The position numbers and the translations under genes are program-made. A DNA stretch of 64,000 nt from Solirubrobacter soli DSM 22325 (GTDB lineage Bacteria > Actinomycetota > Thermoleophilia > Solirubrobacterales > Solirubrobacteraceae): NCBI RefSeq assembly GCF_000423665.1, contig NZ_KE384070.1, positions 222,669 to 286,668 of the forward strand, given 5' to 3'. Of this stretch, positions 26,731-35,875 are shown in pieces. How positions within the stretch are numbered: the first letter of the stretch is position 1; each line of letters begins with the position of its first letter. The notes beneath the pieces were generated by a model. The model saw only the letters and a list, made by a program, of their open reading frames with translations, had not been told where the DNA came from and made no database searches.

Positions 26731-27930
26731 ATGCCTTCCTTCTCCGGTCTCCTCATCGTCACCGCCGTCGCCTTCGGCGCGCCGTTCGTGCTCGGCCTGT
26801 TCCCTCGATTGCGGTTGCCCGCGGTGGTCCTGGAGATCGTCTGCGGGATCGTGGTCGGACCGAGCGTCCTCGGGTGGGTGGAGGTCGATCAGACGATCGC
26901 GGTCGTGTCCACCCTCGGCCTCGCGTTCCTGCTGTTCCTCGCGGGGCTGGAGGTCGACTTCGGCCGGCTGCGCGGACGCGTGCTGACGCTGACGGCGGCC
27001 GGCTTCGCCGTCTCGTTCGGGCTCGCGGTCGTCGTCGGGTTCGGGCTCGACGCCGCCGGGCTCACCGACGCGCCGCTGCTGGTGGCGATCGCGCTCTCCG
27101 CCACGTCGCTCGGCGTGCTCATCCCCGTCCTGAAGGACGCAGGCGAGAGCACGTCGACGCTCGGCCAGCTCGTGATCGCCGCGGGCTCGATCGCCGACTT
27201 CGGCGCGATCATCCTGCTCTCGCTGTTCTTCACCGGCGAGGGTGGGACCGGAGCGACGCTGCTGTTGATCGGCTCGCTGCTCGGGCTCGGCGCGGCCGTG
27301 TTCTTCGCCGTGCGCGGCGCGTCGCGCTCGATGCGCATCCGCGCCGATCTGCTGCGCCTGCAGGACACGACGGCGCAGATCCGCGTCCGCGGCGCGATGG
27401 TGCTGCTCGTCGGCTTCGCCGCGATCGCGGAGGCCCTCGGCCTGGAGGCGATCCTCGGCGCGTTCGCCGCCGGCGCGGTCCTCACCCTGCTGGACACGGA
27501 CGAGGTGATGTCACACCCGCAGTTCCGGCTCAAGCTGGAGGCGATCGGCTTCGGCTTCTTCATCCCGGTCTTCTTCGTCACCACCGGCGTGCGCTACGAC
27601 CTCGACGCGCTGCTCGCGAGCGCCTCGACCGTGCTGATGATCCCGATCTTCCTCGCGGCGCTGCTGGTCGCCCGCGGGCTTCCGGCGCTGCTCTACCGCC
27701 GCCTGCTCGGCGCCCGCAAGGCCGCGATCGCGGGGCTGCTCCAGGCGACGTCGCTGCCGTTCATCGTCACCGCCACCGCGATCGGCCTCGACCTCGGCGT
27801 GATCGATGCCGCCACGGCCGCCGCGCTGATCGCCGCGGGCCTGCTGTCCGTCGTCGTGTTCCCCGCCACGGGGCTTGCGCTCCTGCGATCGGAGCCGGCG
27901 GTGAAACGCTTGGCGGTGATGGCCGACTGA
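26731..27930 (+). CDS. Cation/proton antiporter, CPA2 family
   Basis: Membrane antiporter of 399 aa with about 12 predicted helices (Na+/H+ exchanger or KefB-like fold). Typical landmarks are LPAVVLEIVCGIVVGPSVLG, LGLAFLLFLAGLEVD, ALSATSLGVLIPVL, GAFAAGAVLTLL and GFFIPVFFVTTG. No C-terminal RCK/TrkA-N domain follows, so it is probably a plain Na+ or K+/H+ exchanger. I chose the ATG at 26731; an earlier ATG at 26683 would add 16 hydrophilic residues. It is followed 7 bp later by the small ABM-like gene. Confidence 0.9.
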   Translation: MPSFSGLLIVTAVAFGAPFVLGLFPRLRLPAVVLEIVCGIVVGPSVLGWVEVDQTIAVVSTLGLAFLLFLAGLEVDFGRLRGRVLTLTAAGFAVSFGLAVVVGFGLDAAGLTDAPLLVAIALSATSLGVLIPVLKDAGESTSTLGQLVIAAGSIADFGAIILLSLFFTGEGGTGATLLLIGSLLGLGAAVFFAVRGASRSMRIRADLLRLQDTTAQIRVRGAMVLLVGFAAIAEALGLEAILGAFAAGAVLTLLDTDEVMSHPQFRLKLEAIGFGFFIPVFFVTTGVRYDLDALLASASTVLMIPIFLAALLVARGLPALLYRRLLGARKAAIAGLLQATSLPFIVTATAIGLDLGVIDAATAAALIAAGLLSVVVFPATGLALLRSEPAVKRLAVMAD

Positions 27931-27937
27931 AGCCGCC

Positions 27938-28216
27938 ATGCCAATCGCACAGATCATCGAGATGCCAGGGCTGACCGCCGACGCCTACGACCGGGCGTTC
28001 GCGCTCATCCACCCCGGCGGCGCCTGGCCCGCCGGGCAGATCAGCCACGTCGCGGGCCCGACGGCCGACGGGTTCCGTGTCATCGACGTGTGGGAGTCCC
28101 GCGAGGCGTTCGAGCGCTTCGAGCGCGAGGTGCTCGCGCCGCTCGGCTTCGCGGGCGCGCCCACCACGGAATTCCCGATTCACAAAGTCGTTGTAACGGA
28201 CTCGCCCGAGTCCTGA
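27938..28216 (+). CDS. Small ABM/Dabb-fold protein
   Basis: Protein of 92 aa with the alpha/beta ferredoxin-like pattern of antibiotic-biosynthesis-monooxygenase or stress-responsive dimeric proteins. It contains IHPGGAWPAGQISHVAGPTA, GFRVIDVWESREAFERFE and then LAPLGF. Related actinobacterial proteins are annotated only by fold. It lies 7 bp behind the antiporter gene and is probably co-transcribed. No catalytic residue can be assigned. Confidence 0.78.
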   Translation: MPIAQIIEMPGLTADAYDRAFALIHPGGAWPAGQISHVAGPTADGFRVIDVWESREAFERFEREVLAPLGFAGAPTTEFPIHKVVVTDSPES

Positions 28217-28263
28217 CTACCTGCCTCGACCAACTCACCTCACTCCCCAGGAGGCTCCTCGAA

Positions 28264-29328
28264 ATGAAGGTTCGCATGCGCGCCGCGGCGCCGATCGCCG
28301 CGGGCTTCGCCCTGCTGTTCACCGGTTCCGCGATGGCGTCGGACGGCGCCGTGTACACGCAGACCAACTCACCCACCGGCAACGCCGTGCACCGGCTCGA
28401 TCGTGGTCCTGACGGGACGCTGACGCCGGTCGCCACGTACCGCACCGGTGGCACGGGGACGGGCGCGACGCTCCAGTCCCAGGGCACGGTGGCGCTGAGC
28501 GACGACGGGAGGATCGTCGTCGCCGTCGACGCCGGTTCGAATGACATCGCCGCGTTCCGCGTCGGGCGCCGCGGGCACCTCACGCTCGTCGATCGCGAGC
28601 CGTCGGGCGGCGTCACGCCGAACTCGGTCGACATCGCCGACGGCAGCGTCTACGTGCTCAACCGCGACGGCGTCCCGAACGTCACGGCGTTCGACCTCGA
28701 CGGCTCCGGCCGGTTGCGCCAGCGCAGCACCGCCAACCTGACGGCCGGCGCGCTCGGCGCCGCGCAGGTGTCGGTCGCCCCGGGCGGCCGCGACCTCGTC
28801 GTGACCGAGCGCCAGTCCAACCGGATCGAGACGTTCCCGCTGAAGTTCGGCCGCATCGGCGCGCCGGTCGTCACCGCGTCCAGCGGCGCCGTGCCGTTCG
28901 GGTTCGCGTTCTCGCCGCGCGGCGATCTGGTCGTTTCTGAAGCCGGTGCCAGCACCGTCTCCTCCTACCGCGTCGCCGGCAACGGCGCCGCGAACGTGAT
29001 CTCCGCCTCGCTGCCCGTCGGCCAGGGCGCCGCGTGCTGGGTCGCCGTGACGCCTGACGGGCGCTTCGCCTACACGGGGAACGCCACCGGCAGCATCTCC
29101 GGCTTCTCGATCGCCAGGAACGGCACGCTGACCGCGCTCACCCCCGGCGGCCTGACCGCTCCGTCCACGCGTCCGAACGACCTCGCGGTCGCCGGCGGCT
29201 TCCTGTACGCCGTCAACCCCGCCGCCGGCGAGGTCACCGCGTACCGGATCCAGGACGACGGCACGCTCGCGCAGATGCCGGGCGTCCAGAACCTCGGCGC
29301 CGGCGTCATCGGGCTCGCCGCCCGCTAG
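28264..29328 (+). CDS. Secreted seven-bladed beta-propeller (lactonase-like) protein
   Basis: Exported protein of 354 aa with a cleavable signal (MRAAAPIAAGFALLFTGSAMA). Repeated propeller blades have the 6-phosphogluconolactonase/YncE-like pattern, for example VALSDDGRIVVAVDAGSNDI, NSVDIADGSVYVLNRD, FGFAFSPRGDLVVSEAG and WVAVTPDGRFAYTGN. AGGAGG lies about 9 nt before the ATG at 28264, which decides the start. The enzymatic lactonase residues are not certain, so a structural or binding role is equally possible. The stop overlaps the convergent acetyltransferase gene by 4 bp. Confidence 0.87.
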   Translation: MKVRMRAAAPIAAGFALLFTGSAMASDGAVYTQTNSPTGNAVHRLDRGPDGTLTPVATYRTGGTGTGATLQSQGTVALSDDGRIVVAVDAGSNDIAAFRVGRRGHLTLVDREPSGGVTPNSVDIADGSVYVLNRDGVPNVTAFDLDGSGRLRQRSTANLTAGALGAAQVSVAPGGRDLVVTERQSNRIETFPLKFGRIGAPVVTASSGAVPFGFAFSPRGDLVVSEAGASTVSSYRVAGNGAANVISASLPVGQGAACWVAVTPDGRFAYTGNATGSISGFSIARNGTLTALTPGGLTAPSTRPNDLAVAGGFLYAVNPAAGEVTAYRIQDDGTLAQMPGVQNLGAGVIGLAAR

Positions 29329-30101
29329 GAGACCCACACGGCGCGCGTGTACAGGAGCTCGAACCCCTGCCGCTGCGCGTTCTCGTGGGATTTGGAGGCC
29401 GGCTGCGTCGTCACGACCGCGACGTCGCAGCCGGCCTCCGCGGCGTCCTTCAGGCGCGCCGCAAACAACGCGGTCTGGACGCCGCGGCGGCGCTTGGCGG
29501 GTGCCGTCGCGGCGCCCGTCATCTGCGCGATGCCATCGTCGATCCGGAAGCTCGCCCCACCGGCCGGCTCGCCGTCGAGCCAGGCGGAGTAGCGCAGCGC
29601 CTCCCCGCGCGAGAAGAAGTCGCGCAACGCCGTGACGAGCGTCTCGCGCGGGAACTCCTCGTGCGACGGGACGCCCTGCTCGTCGGCCACGAGCGTCGCG
29701 TCGACGACCACGTCGAGCCAGGCGTCCAAGTCGTCATCGCGCCGGATCTCGATGCCACCGACCTGCTCGGGCACGTCGCGAAGCTCACGGCCGAGGACGT
29801 TCTCGAACCCTTCGAGCCGGTACCCCCGGTCGATCAGCAGGCCGGACAGCGCGGGATCGCCGAGGTGCGCGACCTCGACCTGCACCGGCGCACCGCGTTG
29901 CGCGAACGCGCGCTCGACCGGCTCGAGGTCCGGCAGCCCGTCGAACCCGAGGCCCGCGACCTTGTTGTACGGCGACCCCGGACGCGCGAAGCAGGCCACG
30001 CCGCCGGCGACCGGCGACACGAACCCGCCGCGGGCGGCGCCGGCGATCAGCCGCGCCTCGGCGCGCTCGATCCGCGCGGCCAGCTCGATGCCACAGAACA
30101 T
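29325..30101 (-). CDS. GNAT-family N-acetyltransferase
   Basis: Acetyltransferase of 258 aa. The C-terminal half carries the GNAT acetyl-CoA motif (MTGAATAPAKRRRGVQTALF, R-x2-G-like), and the end TTQPASKSHENAQRQGFELL is typical. The N-terminal half (IERAEARLIAGAARGGF...) resembles the first lobe of tandem GNAT proteins. Start ATG and the upstream transporter stop overlap as TGATG, so the two are coupled. The acceptor substrate is unknown. Confidence 0.87.
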   Translation of the reverse strand: MFCGIELAARIERAEARLIAGAARGGFVSPVAGGVACFARPGSPYNKVAGLGFDGLPDLEPVERAFAQRGAPVQVEVAHLGDPALSGLLIDRGYRLEGFENVLGRELRDVPEQVGGIEIRRDDDLDAWLDVVVDATLVADEQGVPSHEEFPRETLVTALRDFFSRGEALRYSAWLDGEPAGGASFRIDDGIAQMTGAATAPAKRRRGVQTALFAARLKDAAEAGCDVAVVTTQPASKSHENAQRQGFELLYTRAVWVS

Positions 30102-31339
30102 CACTCCATCATGGACTGCCGCGCCGGCCCCGGCAATCGGGGCGCCACCCTGAGATTCCCGCCGATCAGCCGCGCGTAGGCGCAGCCGGCCAGCAGGATC
30201 GACGCCGTGGTGACGATGCCGAGCGGAAGCGCCGTGTGCGCCCCTCCGAGGCCGACGAGCGGTGCGGCGAGGCCGCCGAAGGCGTAGCGCGCGAGCCCGA
30301 GCAGCGAGGAGGCGGTGCCGGCCATCTCCGGGTAGCCCGCCAACGCGAGCGACGTCGCCGGCGGCGACGTCACCGCGACGCCGCTGGCCAGCGTCAGCAG
30401 GGAGAGGACGATCGCCGCCAGCGGGAGATGCAGCGCGCCGGTGGCGAGCACGCCCGTCGCGCCGAGGCCGGCGATCCCGAGGCCGAGCGCGACCGTTCCG
30501 CGCTCGGACCACCGCTCCGCCAGCCGGCCGCCGAGGTACCCGAAGATCACGAAGCCGAGCGAGTTCAAGCCGAACGCGAGCGCGTAGCCCTGCGGTGAGA
30601 GCCCGTAGATGTCCTGCAGGACGTAGGTCGCTCCGCTCAGATAGGCGAAGATCGCGGCGTACGTGCAGCCGGTGAGCAACACGGCACCGAGAAAGACCGG
30701 GTCGGCGAGCAGCCGGCGGAAGTCCCGGCGGGCGTGAGACAGGCCGCCGCTCCTGCGCTGCTCCAGCGGGAGCGTCTCGGGGAAGACGATGGCAACGGCC
30801 ACGAGGATGAGCACGCCGACCCCGGCGAGGAACGCAAATGCGCCGCGCCAGTCCGTGACGTTCGCGAGCTGGCCGCCGATCGCCGGGCCGATGATCGCCG
30901 CGAGCCCGCCGAGGACCGTGAGCCGGCCGTAGAAGCGCAGGAGCCGGCCGCCGGAGTACACGTCGCGGCCCGCGGCCTGCGCGATCACGACCCCGACCGC
31001 CCCGGCGAGCCCCTGGGCGAAGCGGGCCACGATCAGCAGCTCGATCGTCGGGCTGACCGCGCACAGCGCCGAGGTCGCGACGTACGCCGCCACGCCGATC
31101 AGCAGCGGCCGGCGCCGCCCGAACCGATCGGACAACGGCCCGGCGAGCACCTGCCCGAACGCCAGCCCGAGCAGACACGCCGTCACCGTGAGCTGGGCCG
31201 TGGACGTCGCGGCTCGGAGATCGCTCGTCAGTGCCGGGAGGACCGGGAGATAGAGGTCCATCGAGATCGGCCCGAACACGGTCAACAGACCGAGCAGCGC
31301 GGCCACCGATCGGCTTATCACGGGGGTGCGGTCGCTCAT
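30101..31339 (-). CDS. MFS drug-efflux transporter, Bcr/CflA family (second copy)
   Basis: Twelve-helix exporter of 412 aa. Helix 1 is FGPISMDLYLPVLPALTSDL, motif A is GPLSDRFGRRRPLL, and DWRGAFAFLAG and DIYGLSPQGYALAFGLNSLG are typical family segments. It is a paralogue of the transporter at 8930-10117. I chose the ATG at 31339; a TTG lies 12 bp earlier. It is downstream of an XRE-type regulator and coupled to the acetyltransferase, a combination suggesting resistance to a small molecule by export and acetylation (inference). Confidence 0.9.
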   Translation of the reverse strand: MSDRTPVISRSVAALLGLLTVFGPISMDLYLPVLPALTSDLRAATSTAQLTVTACLLGLAFGQVLAGPLSDRFGRRRPLLIGVAAYVATSALCAVSPTIELLIVARFAQGLAGAVGVVIAQAAGRDVYSGGRLLRFYGRLTVLGGLAAIIGPAIGGQLANVTDWRGAFAFLAGVGVLILVAVAIVFPETLPLEQRRSGGLSHARRDFRRLLADPVFLGAVLLTGCTYAAIFAYLSGATYVLQDIYGLSPQGYALAFGLNSLGFVIFGYLGGRLAERWSERGTVALGLGIAGLGATGVLATGALHLPLAAIVLSLLTLASGVAVTSPPATSLALAGYPEMAGTASSLLGLARYAFGGLAAPLVGLGGAHTALPLGIVTTASILLAGCAYARLIGGNLRVAPRLPGPARQSMME

Positions 31340-31382
31340 CGCCCCCAGCAAAGCGCGTCGCGTCGCGACCTGGGAGTCCCTG

Positions 31383-32192
31383 TCAGTACCCCCCGCCCAG
31401 CCGAGCGAGCCCGGCCGCTGAGTCAGAGCCCGGCTCCGCGGTCACGGCCCAGAGCGTCAGCCGGCCGCTGGAGCGGATCTCCATCGACTCCACGGTGAGC
31501 AGCAGCGCTCCCGCGACCGGGTGGTGGAAGCGCTTCTCCGTCCCCGACTGGGAGAGGCGGACGTTGCCGCTCTCCCAGCGCGAGCGGAACTCCGGGCTGC
31601 CGAGGAGCTGTTCGATCAGCGCGGCCAACCGGCGGTCGGAGGGGACGCGGCCGGTCTGGAGCCGCAGCATCGCCGCGAAGTCGCTCGCCACCTCGTCCCA
31701 GTCGGGGTAGAAGCGCATCGAGCGCGGGTCGAGGAACACGTAGCGCGCCTGGTTCGGGTGCTCGGATTCGAACATCTCGCACAGGAGCGCGCGTGCGAGG
31801 GCGTTGGACGCGACGTGATCGAAGCGCGGGTTGCGCACGAACGCCGGGACGCCGATCGAGTCGAGCAGCCGCTGCAGGCTCGGCCGGACCTCCTCGTCCT
31901 CCGGTGAGCCCTCACCGCCACGCGCCAGGTCGTAGAGGTGCAGACGCTCGGCGTCGTCGAGCTGGAGCGCGCGTGCGAGCGCATCCAGCACGGCGTCGGA
32001 CGCACCGCCGAGGTTGCCTCGCTCGAGCCGCACGTAGTACTCGACGCTGACCCCCGCGAGCTCGGCGACCTCCTCGCGGCGCAGGCCCGGCACGCGCCGC
32101 TCATGGCCCCGCACCGGGACGCCCGCCGCTTCCGGCGTGAGGCGCCCGCGGCGGGACGTGAGGAACTGCCTGATCTCGTCGCGTCGGTCCAC
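31383..32192 (-). CDS. XRE-family regulator with MmyB-like ligand domain
   Basis: Regulator of 269 aa. An N-terminal helix-turn-helix (LRREEVAELAGVSVEYYVRL, ERGN) is followed by a long C-terminal MmyB-like domain that in relatives binds a fatty-acid-like ligand (FDHVASNALARAL, RYVFLDPRSMRFYPDW, LIEQLLGSPEFRSRWES). I chose the GTG at 32192 so that the protein begins VDRRDEIRQFL as in homologues. It is located 43 bp before the transporter gene and probably regulates that operon. Confidence 0.9.
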   Translation of the reverse strand: MDRRDEIRQFLTSRRGRLTPEAAGVPVRGHERRVPGLRREEVAELAGVSVEYYVRLERGNLGGASDAVLDALARALQLDDAERLHLYDLARGGEGSPEDEEVRPSLQRLLDSIGVPAFVRNPRFDHVASNALARALLCEMFESEHPNQARYVFLDPRSMRFYPDWDEVASDFAAMLRLQTGRVPSDRRLAALIEQLLGSPEFRSRWESGNVRLSQSGTEKRFHHPVAGALLLTVESMEIRSSGRLTLWAVTAEPGSDSAAGLARLGGGY

Positions 32193-32214
32193 CGGGCGCC
32201 GAGCGTAACGCGTC

Positions 32215-33408
32215 CTACGCGAACGCACCCACGCCCGTGATGTCACGCCCGACGATCAGCGCCTGCATCGTCTCGGTGCCCTCGTAGGTGTGGATGACCT
32301 CGATGTCGCCCATGTGCCGGATCACGTGGTTCTCCAGGAGCACGCCGTTGCCACCCAGCAGGTCCCGCGCCTCGGCGATGACGGCGCGCGCCTTGCGGGT
32401 GTTGTTGAGCTTGGCCAGCCCCGCGATCGTGTCGGTCATCATCCCGGTCTCCTCCAGCCGCGCGAGCTGCATGCAATAGAGCTGCATCCCGGTGACATCG
32501 GCGAGCATCTTCACCAGCCGGTCCTGGACGATCTGGAACGAGCACAGCGGCTTGCCGAACTGGACGCGCTGCTTGCTGTACGTCAACGCGGTGTCGTAGG
32601 CCGCGACGGCGTGGCCCAGGGCGCCCCAGGCGCACGTGCTGCGGGTGGTGATCAGCACGCGGCCGGCGTCCTTGAACGAGTGCGTCTCCGGGAGCCACTC
32701 GCCGCGGGCGCCGGTCAGAGCGATCTGCGCCTGCCAGATCGCCCGCGCGGCGCCCTTGCCGCCGAGCGTCTCGGCCGCATAGCCGGGGTCGCTCGTCTCG
32801 ACGAGGAACCCCTTGACCTGCCCGTCGGCGACGTCCCGCGCCCACACGACCACGACGTCGGCGATCGAGCCGTTGCCGATCCACCGCTTGGCGCCGTCGA
32901 TCACCCACGAGTCGCCGTCGCGGCGCGCCGTCGTCTCCAGGGCGACCGAGTCCGAGCCGTGCGCCGGCTCGGTCAGGGCGAACGCGCCGACCTTGTCCAG
33001 CCGCGCCATCGCCGGCAGCCACCGCAGCTTCTGCTCCTCGCTTCCCAACAGCGCGATCGACTTCATCGCCAGCCCCGACTGCACGCCGAGGAACGTGCCG
33101 AGCGAGCCGTCGCCGCGATGCAGCTCCATGTTGACGAGGCCGCGGGCGAGCGGGCTCATGCCCGGGCAGCCGTAGCCCTCGATGTCCTCCCCGTACAGGC
33201 CGAGCTCGGCCAGGCGGCGCATCAGCGGCCAGGGCAGCTCGGCGGGCTCCCAGTAGTCGTTGATGACGGGAAGCACCTCCTCGTCGACGAACCGGCGGGT
33301 GGCGGTGAAGAACTCCCACTGCTCGGTGGTGAACTGCTCGCGGACGCGGAAGTAGTCCGTGGCGAGGGCGTCGCCGAGGTGGGCGTAGGGCAGGGCTTCA
33401 GCGGGCAT
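32215..33408 (-). CDS. Acyl-CoA dehydrogenase, glutaryl-CoA-dehydrogenase-like
   Basis: Full-length flavoenzyme of 397 aa introducing a 2,3-double bond into acyl-CoA. FAD and substrate motifs are AFALTEPAHGSDSVALETTA and WVIDGAKRWIGNGSIADVVV. R-rich C-terminal motifs and the catalytic Glu region IHTYEGTETMQALIVGRDIT are present. The N-terminal DYFRVREQFTTEQWEFF is typical of the GCDH/group-4 type. The gene overlaps the PHA synthase stop by 11 bp, so it belongs to the polyester/fatty-acid operon, supplying or draining acyl-CoA. Confidence 0.92.
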   Translation of the reverse strand: MPAEALPYAHLGDALATDYFRVREQFTTEQWEFFTATRRFVDEEVLPVINDYWEPAELPWPLMRRLAELGLYGEDIEGYGCPGMSPLARGLVNMELHRGDGSLGTFLGVQSGLAMKSIALLGSEEQKLRWLPAMARLDKVGAFALTEPAHGSDSVALETTARRDGDSWVIDGAKRWIGNGSIADVVVVWARDVADGQVKGFLVETSDPGYAAETLGGKGAARAIWQAQIALTGARGEWLPETHSFKDAGRVLITTRSTCAWGALGHAVAAYDTALTYSKQRVQFGKPLCSFQIVQDRLVKMLADVTGMQLYCMQLARLEETGMMTDTIAGLAKLNNTRKARAVIAEARDLLGGNGVLLENHVIRHMGDIEVIHTYEGTETMQALIVGRDITGVGAFA

Positions 33409-35008
33409 GGACGTAGCTCCCCGGCGCCTTGGCGGCGCGCTTGTCGATCTTGGGCGCCGGCACGAGCCCGCCGGAGCGGGCGGCCAGCCATTGGTCGTAG
33501 TCGGTCCACCAGCTGCCGGGGCATTGGGTCCAGGCCTCGCCTTCGCGGATCCGGTAGCTGGAGCGGCTGTCCGGCCCGGGCGGGTTGACGAGCGCCTGGA
33601 TGTGGCCGGAGCTCGAGAGGATGAAACGCGACTCGCCGCCGAGCAGCTCGGTGCTGCGGTACGCGTTCTCCCACGGGATGATGTGGTCGGTCGCGCCCGC
33701 GACGATGTAGCTGTCGACGTCGATCGCGCCGAGGTCGACGGGCGTGTCGAGCACGGTCAAGGCGCCCGGGGTCGCGATCGCGTTCTCCAGGCCGTTCTTG
33801 ACGAAGTCGCGGTGCAGGCCCGCGGCCAGCCGGACGGTGTCCTGGTTCCAATACAGGACGTCGAACGCGGGCGGCTGCTTGCCCAGCAGGTAGTTGTTGA
33901 CGACGTAGTTCCAGACCAGGTCGTTCGGGCGCAGCCAGGTGAAGACTCCCTCGAGCGCCCGCCCGTCCAGGTACCCGCGCCGGGCGGATTCGGCGACCGC
34001 GGCCGCTGCCAGCTCGCGGTTCGCGAGCGCGGCGGTCGTTCCCGCCCGCTCGTTGTCGAGTGCGGCGACCATCAGGCTCAGGCTCGCGATCTCACCCAGC
34101 CGGCCCTCGGCGGCGAGGTGCCCGAGCGCGCCCGCGCTGATGATCCCTCCGGAGCACGCGCCGTTGAGGTGCACCGCGTCCTGGCCCGTGATGCGGGCGA
34201 CGGCGTCGCGCGCCTCCAGGACGGCCGCGGCGTAGGTGTCGAGGTCGAAGTGACCCTGCGCGGCGTCCGGGTTGCGCCAGGAGATGACGAACACCTGCTG
34301 GCCCTGCTGGACGAGGTACTCGACCAGGCTGCGGCCCGGCGCGAGGTCGAGCACGTAGTAGCGGTTGATCGTCGGCGGGGCGAACAGCAGTGGGATCTCG
34401 CGCACCTGCTCGGTCTGCGGCGCATACCGCAGGAGCTCGAAGACCTCCGTGCGCAGCACGACCCGGCCCGGCGTCAGCGCCAGGTTCTCGCCGACCGCGA
34501 ACTGCTCCCCGTCGACGGTGGACGGCAGCCGCGGGAAGTCGGCGACGAAGTTGCGCGCGCCGCGGACGAGGTTCGCGCCGCCCTGATCGATGCTCGCCTT
34601 CAGCACAGCCGGATTCGACCACGGGAAGTTGGTCGGCGCGAGCGCGTCGAGCACATTGCCGGCGGCGAAGCGCGCCTGGCGCTCGGCGCGCCAGCCCGCG
34701 TCGCTGTCGGAGATCAGCCCGTCGACGGTCTCGCCGAGGGCGAGGTGGGTCTGCAACAGGCGCCGGAAGAGCCAGCTCTGCTCCCAGGCTGGATCGGCGA
34801 AGCGGCGGTCGCGCCTGCCCGCGCGCAGGGCGGAACGCCCGCCGGCCACGCGGGCCAGCTCGGCGCCGAGGTGGCCGACGCGCCGCGCGGTGCGGCGCGG
34901 CCGGCGGGCGAGCCCCGTGGCGACGCTGAGGGCCGCGCCGGGGCGGATGAAGGGGGAGCCGGTCTCGGTGAGCAGGACGTCGAGCGCGGCCTCGGGGACG
35001 GAGTTCAT
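33398..35008 (-). CDS. phaC: Polyhydroxyalkanoate synthase
   Basis: Class I/II-like PHA synthase of 536 aa polymerising hydroxyacyl-CoA into storage polyester. The PhaC N-terminal domain (NVLDALAPTNFPWSNPAVLK) is followed by an alpha/beta-hydrolase domain. The lipase-like box is LNGACSGGI with the nucleophilic Cys; Asp is in VAGATDHIIPWENAY and His in LSSSGHIQALVNPPG. The conserved Trp-rich end PGSWWTDYDQWLAARSG is present. I chose the ATG at 35008; an upstream frame adds 12 unlikely residues. No phaA/phaB genes are adjacent, so monomers probably come from beta-oxidation. Confidence 0.92.
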   Translation of the reverse strand: MNSVPEAALDVLLTETGSPFIRPGAALSVATGLARRPRRTARRVGHLGAELARVAGGRSALRAGRRDRRFADPAWEQSWLFRRLLQTHLALGETVDGLISDSDAGWRAERQARFAAGNVLDALAPTNFPWSNPAVLKASIDQGGANLVRGARNFVADFPRLPSTVDGEQFAVGENLALTPGRVVLRTEVFELLRYAPQTEQVREIPLLFAPPTINRYYVLDLAPGRSLVEYLVQQGQQVFVISWRNPDAAQGHFDLDTYAAAVLEARDAVARITGQDAVHLNGACSGGIISAGALGHLAAEGRLGEIASLSLMVAALDNERAGTTAALANRELAAAAVAESARRGYLDGRALEGVFTWLRPNDLVWNYVVNNYLLGKQPPAFDVLYWNQDTVRLAAGLHRDFVKNGLENAIATPGALTVLDTPVDLGAIDVDSYIVAGATDHIIPWENAYRSTELLGGESRFILSSSGHIQALVNPPGPDSRSSYRIREGEAWTQCPGSWWTDYDQWLAARSGGLVPAPKIDKRAAKAPGSYVHAR

Positions 35009-35075
35009 GCTCCGAACTGTCCCGCGGCGCCCGCCCCGCGTCATCGACGCCCGATCACGAACTTTCGCGCGTTCG

Positions 35076-35096
35076 TTGTGAGGCGATCACAACAGG
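35076..35096. promoter_or_regulatory. TTGTGA-N5-TCACAA dyad with TCACAACAGG motif before phaC
   Basis: TTGTGA at 35076-35081 and TCACAA at 35087-35092 form a perfect dyad. The right arm continues to TCACAACAGG, found again at 37088-37097 in the pucR/fadD gap. The site lies about 70 bp before phaC on the minus strand and touches the phaZ stop. It is a candidate operator for the PucR-type regulator of this cluster. Confidence 0.45.
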
Positions 35097-35875
35097 AACG
35101 CGGCGATCTCCGGCGCCGCGTCCTCTGGCTGGTCGAGCAGGAAGAGGTGCCCGCCGCCGCGAACGACGTGCAGGCGCGCGTTCGGGAGCCGCTTCGCCAG
35201 CATCCGCGCGTTGGTGACCGGTACCGCCGGGTCGTCGTCCCCGCCCACGACCAGCACCGGGTGCTCGATCCGATGCAGCCAGGGGAGGCTCGTCCAGCCC
35301 GCCGCCGCGTAGAGCTGGTAGGCGTAGCCGAGCACGTCCGGCGGGCGCGAGAGCCGCGCCTGGGCGTTGCCGATCAGGACGGACCGGTCGCGCGCCGTCC
35401 GGCCGCCGGCGATCAGCGGGACGGTGAGCTCGAGCAGCCGCGGGTGGTAGTAGCGGGCGGGGGTCGCCAGCGCCAAGGCGGCGAGCGGCTTGGGCGGCAC
35501 GCCGCCGAGGCCCGGGCCGGTCGCGCAGAGCACGAGCCGCCGCACCCGCTCCGGCGAGCGCCGCGTCAGCTCCTGCGCCAACGCCCCGCCCCACGAGTAC
35601 CCGAGGACGTCGGGCCGCTCGAGCCCGAGGACGTCCATCAGCTCGCGCACGATCCGCGCGACGTCACCCATCCGCAGCGGCAGCCGCGGGCGTTGTGACC
35701 CACCCACACCCGGCGCGTCGAACGCGATCAGCTCCCGCTCGCCCAACCGCCCCTCGAGCGGCCGCCACATGTCGAGGTTCGCCCCGATGCCGGTGATCAG
35801 CAGCAGCGGCGGCCCGTCGCCGGCACGACCCACCCGCAGACGCAGCCCGCCGACCTCGACGACCGACGTCTTCAT
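35087..35875 (-). CDS. Intracellular poly(hydroxyalkanoate) depolymerase-like alpha/beta hydrolase
   Basis: Alpha/beta hydrolase of 262 aa closely resembling PhaZ-type medium-chain PHA depolymerases: PPLLLITGIGANLDMWRPLE, the nucleophile elbow GYSWGG and the long match LVLCATGPGLGGVPPKPLA. TPARYYHPRL, catalytic Asp in VVGGDDDPAVPV and His in GGGHLFLLD are also present. With phaC it would form a synthesis/degradation pair for intracellular polyester granules. The start overlaps the PucR regulator stop (ATGA). Confidence 0.85.
   Translation of the reverse strand: MKTSVVEVGGLRLRVGRAGDGPPLLLITGIGANLDMWRPLEGRLGERELIAFDAPGVGGSQRPRLPLRMGDVARIVRELMDVLGLERPDVLGYSWGGALAQELTRRSPERVRRLVLCATGPGLGGVPPKPLAALALATPARYYHPRLLELTVPLIAGGRTARDRSVLIGNAQARLSRPPDVLGYAYQLYAAAGWTSLPWLHRIEHPVLVVGGDDDPAVPVTNARMLAKRLPNARLHVVRGGGHLFLLDQPEDAAPEIAAFLL

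Noticed and set aside
29325..31178. 617-aa frame apparently fusing the second Bcr/CflA transporter region to the acetyltransferase
   Set aside because: The first part is out of frame with the transporter and low-complexity; the acetyltransferase starts at ATG 30101 in a TGATG overlap.
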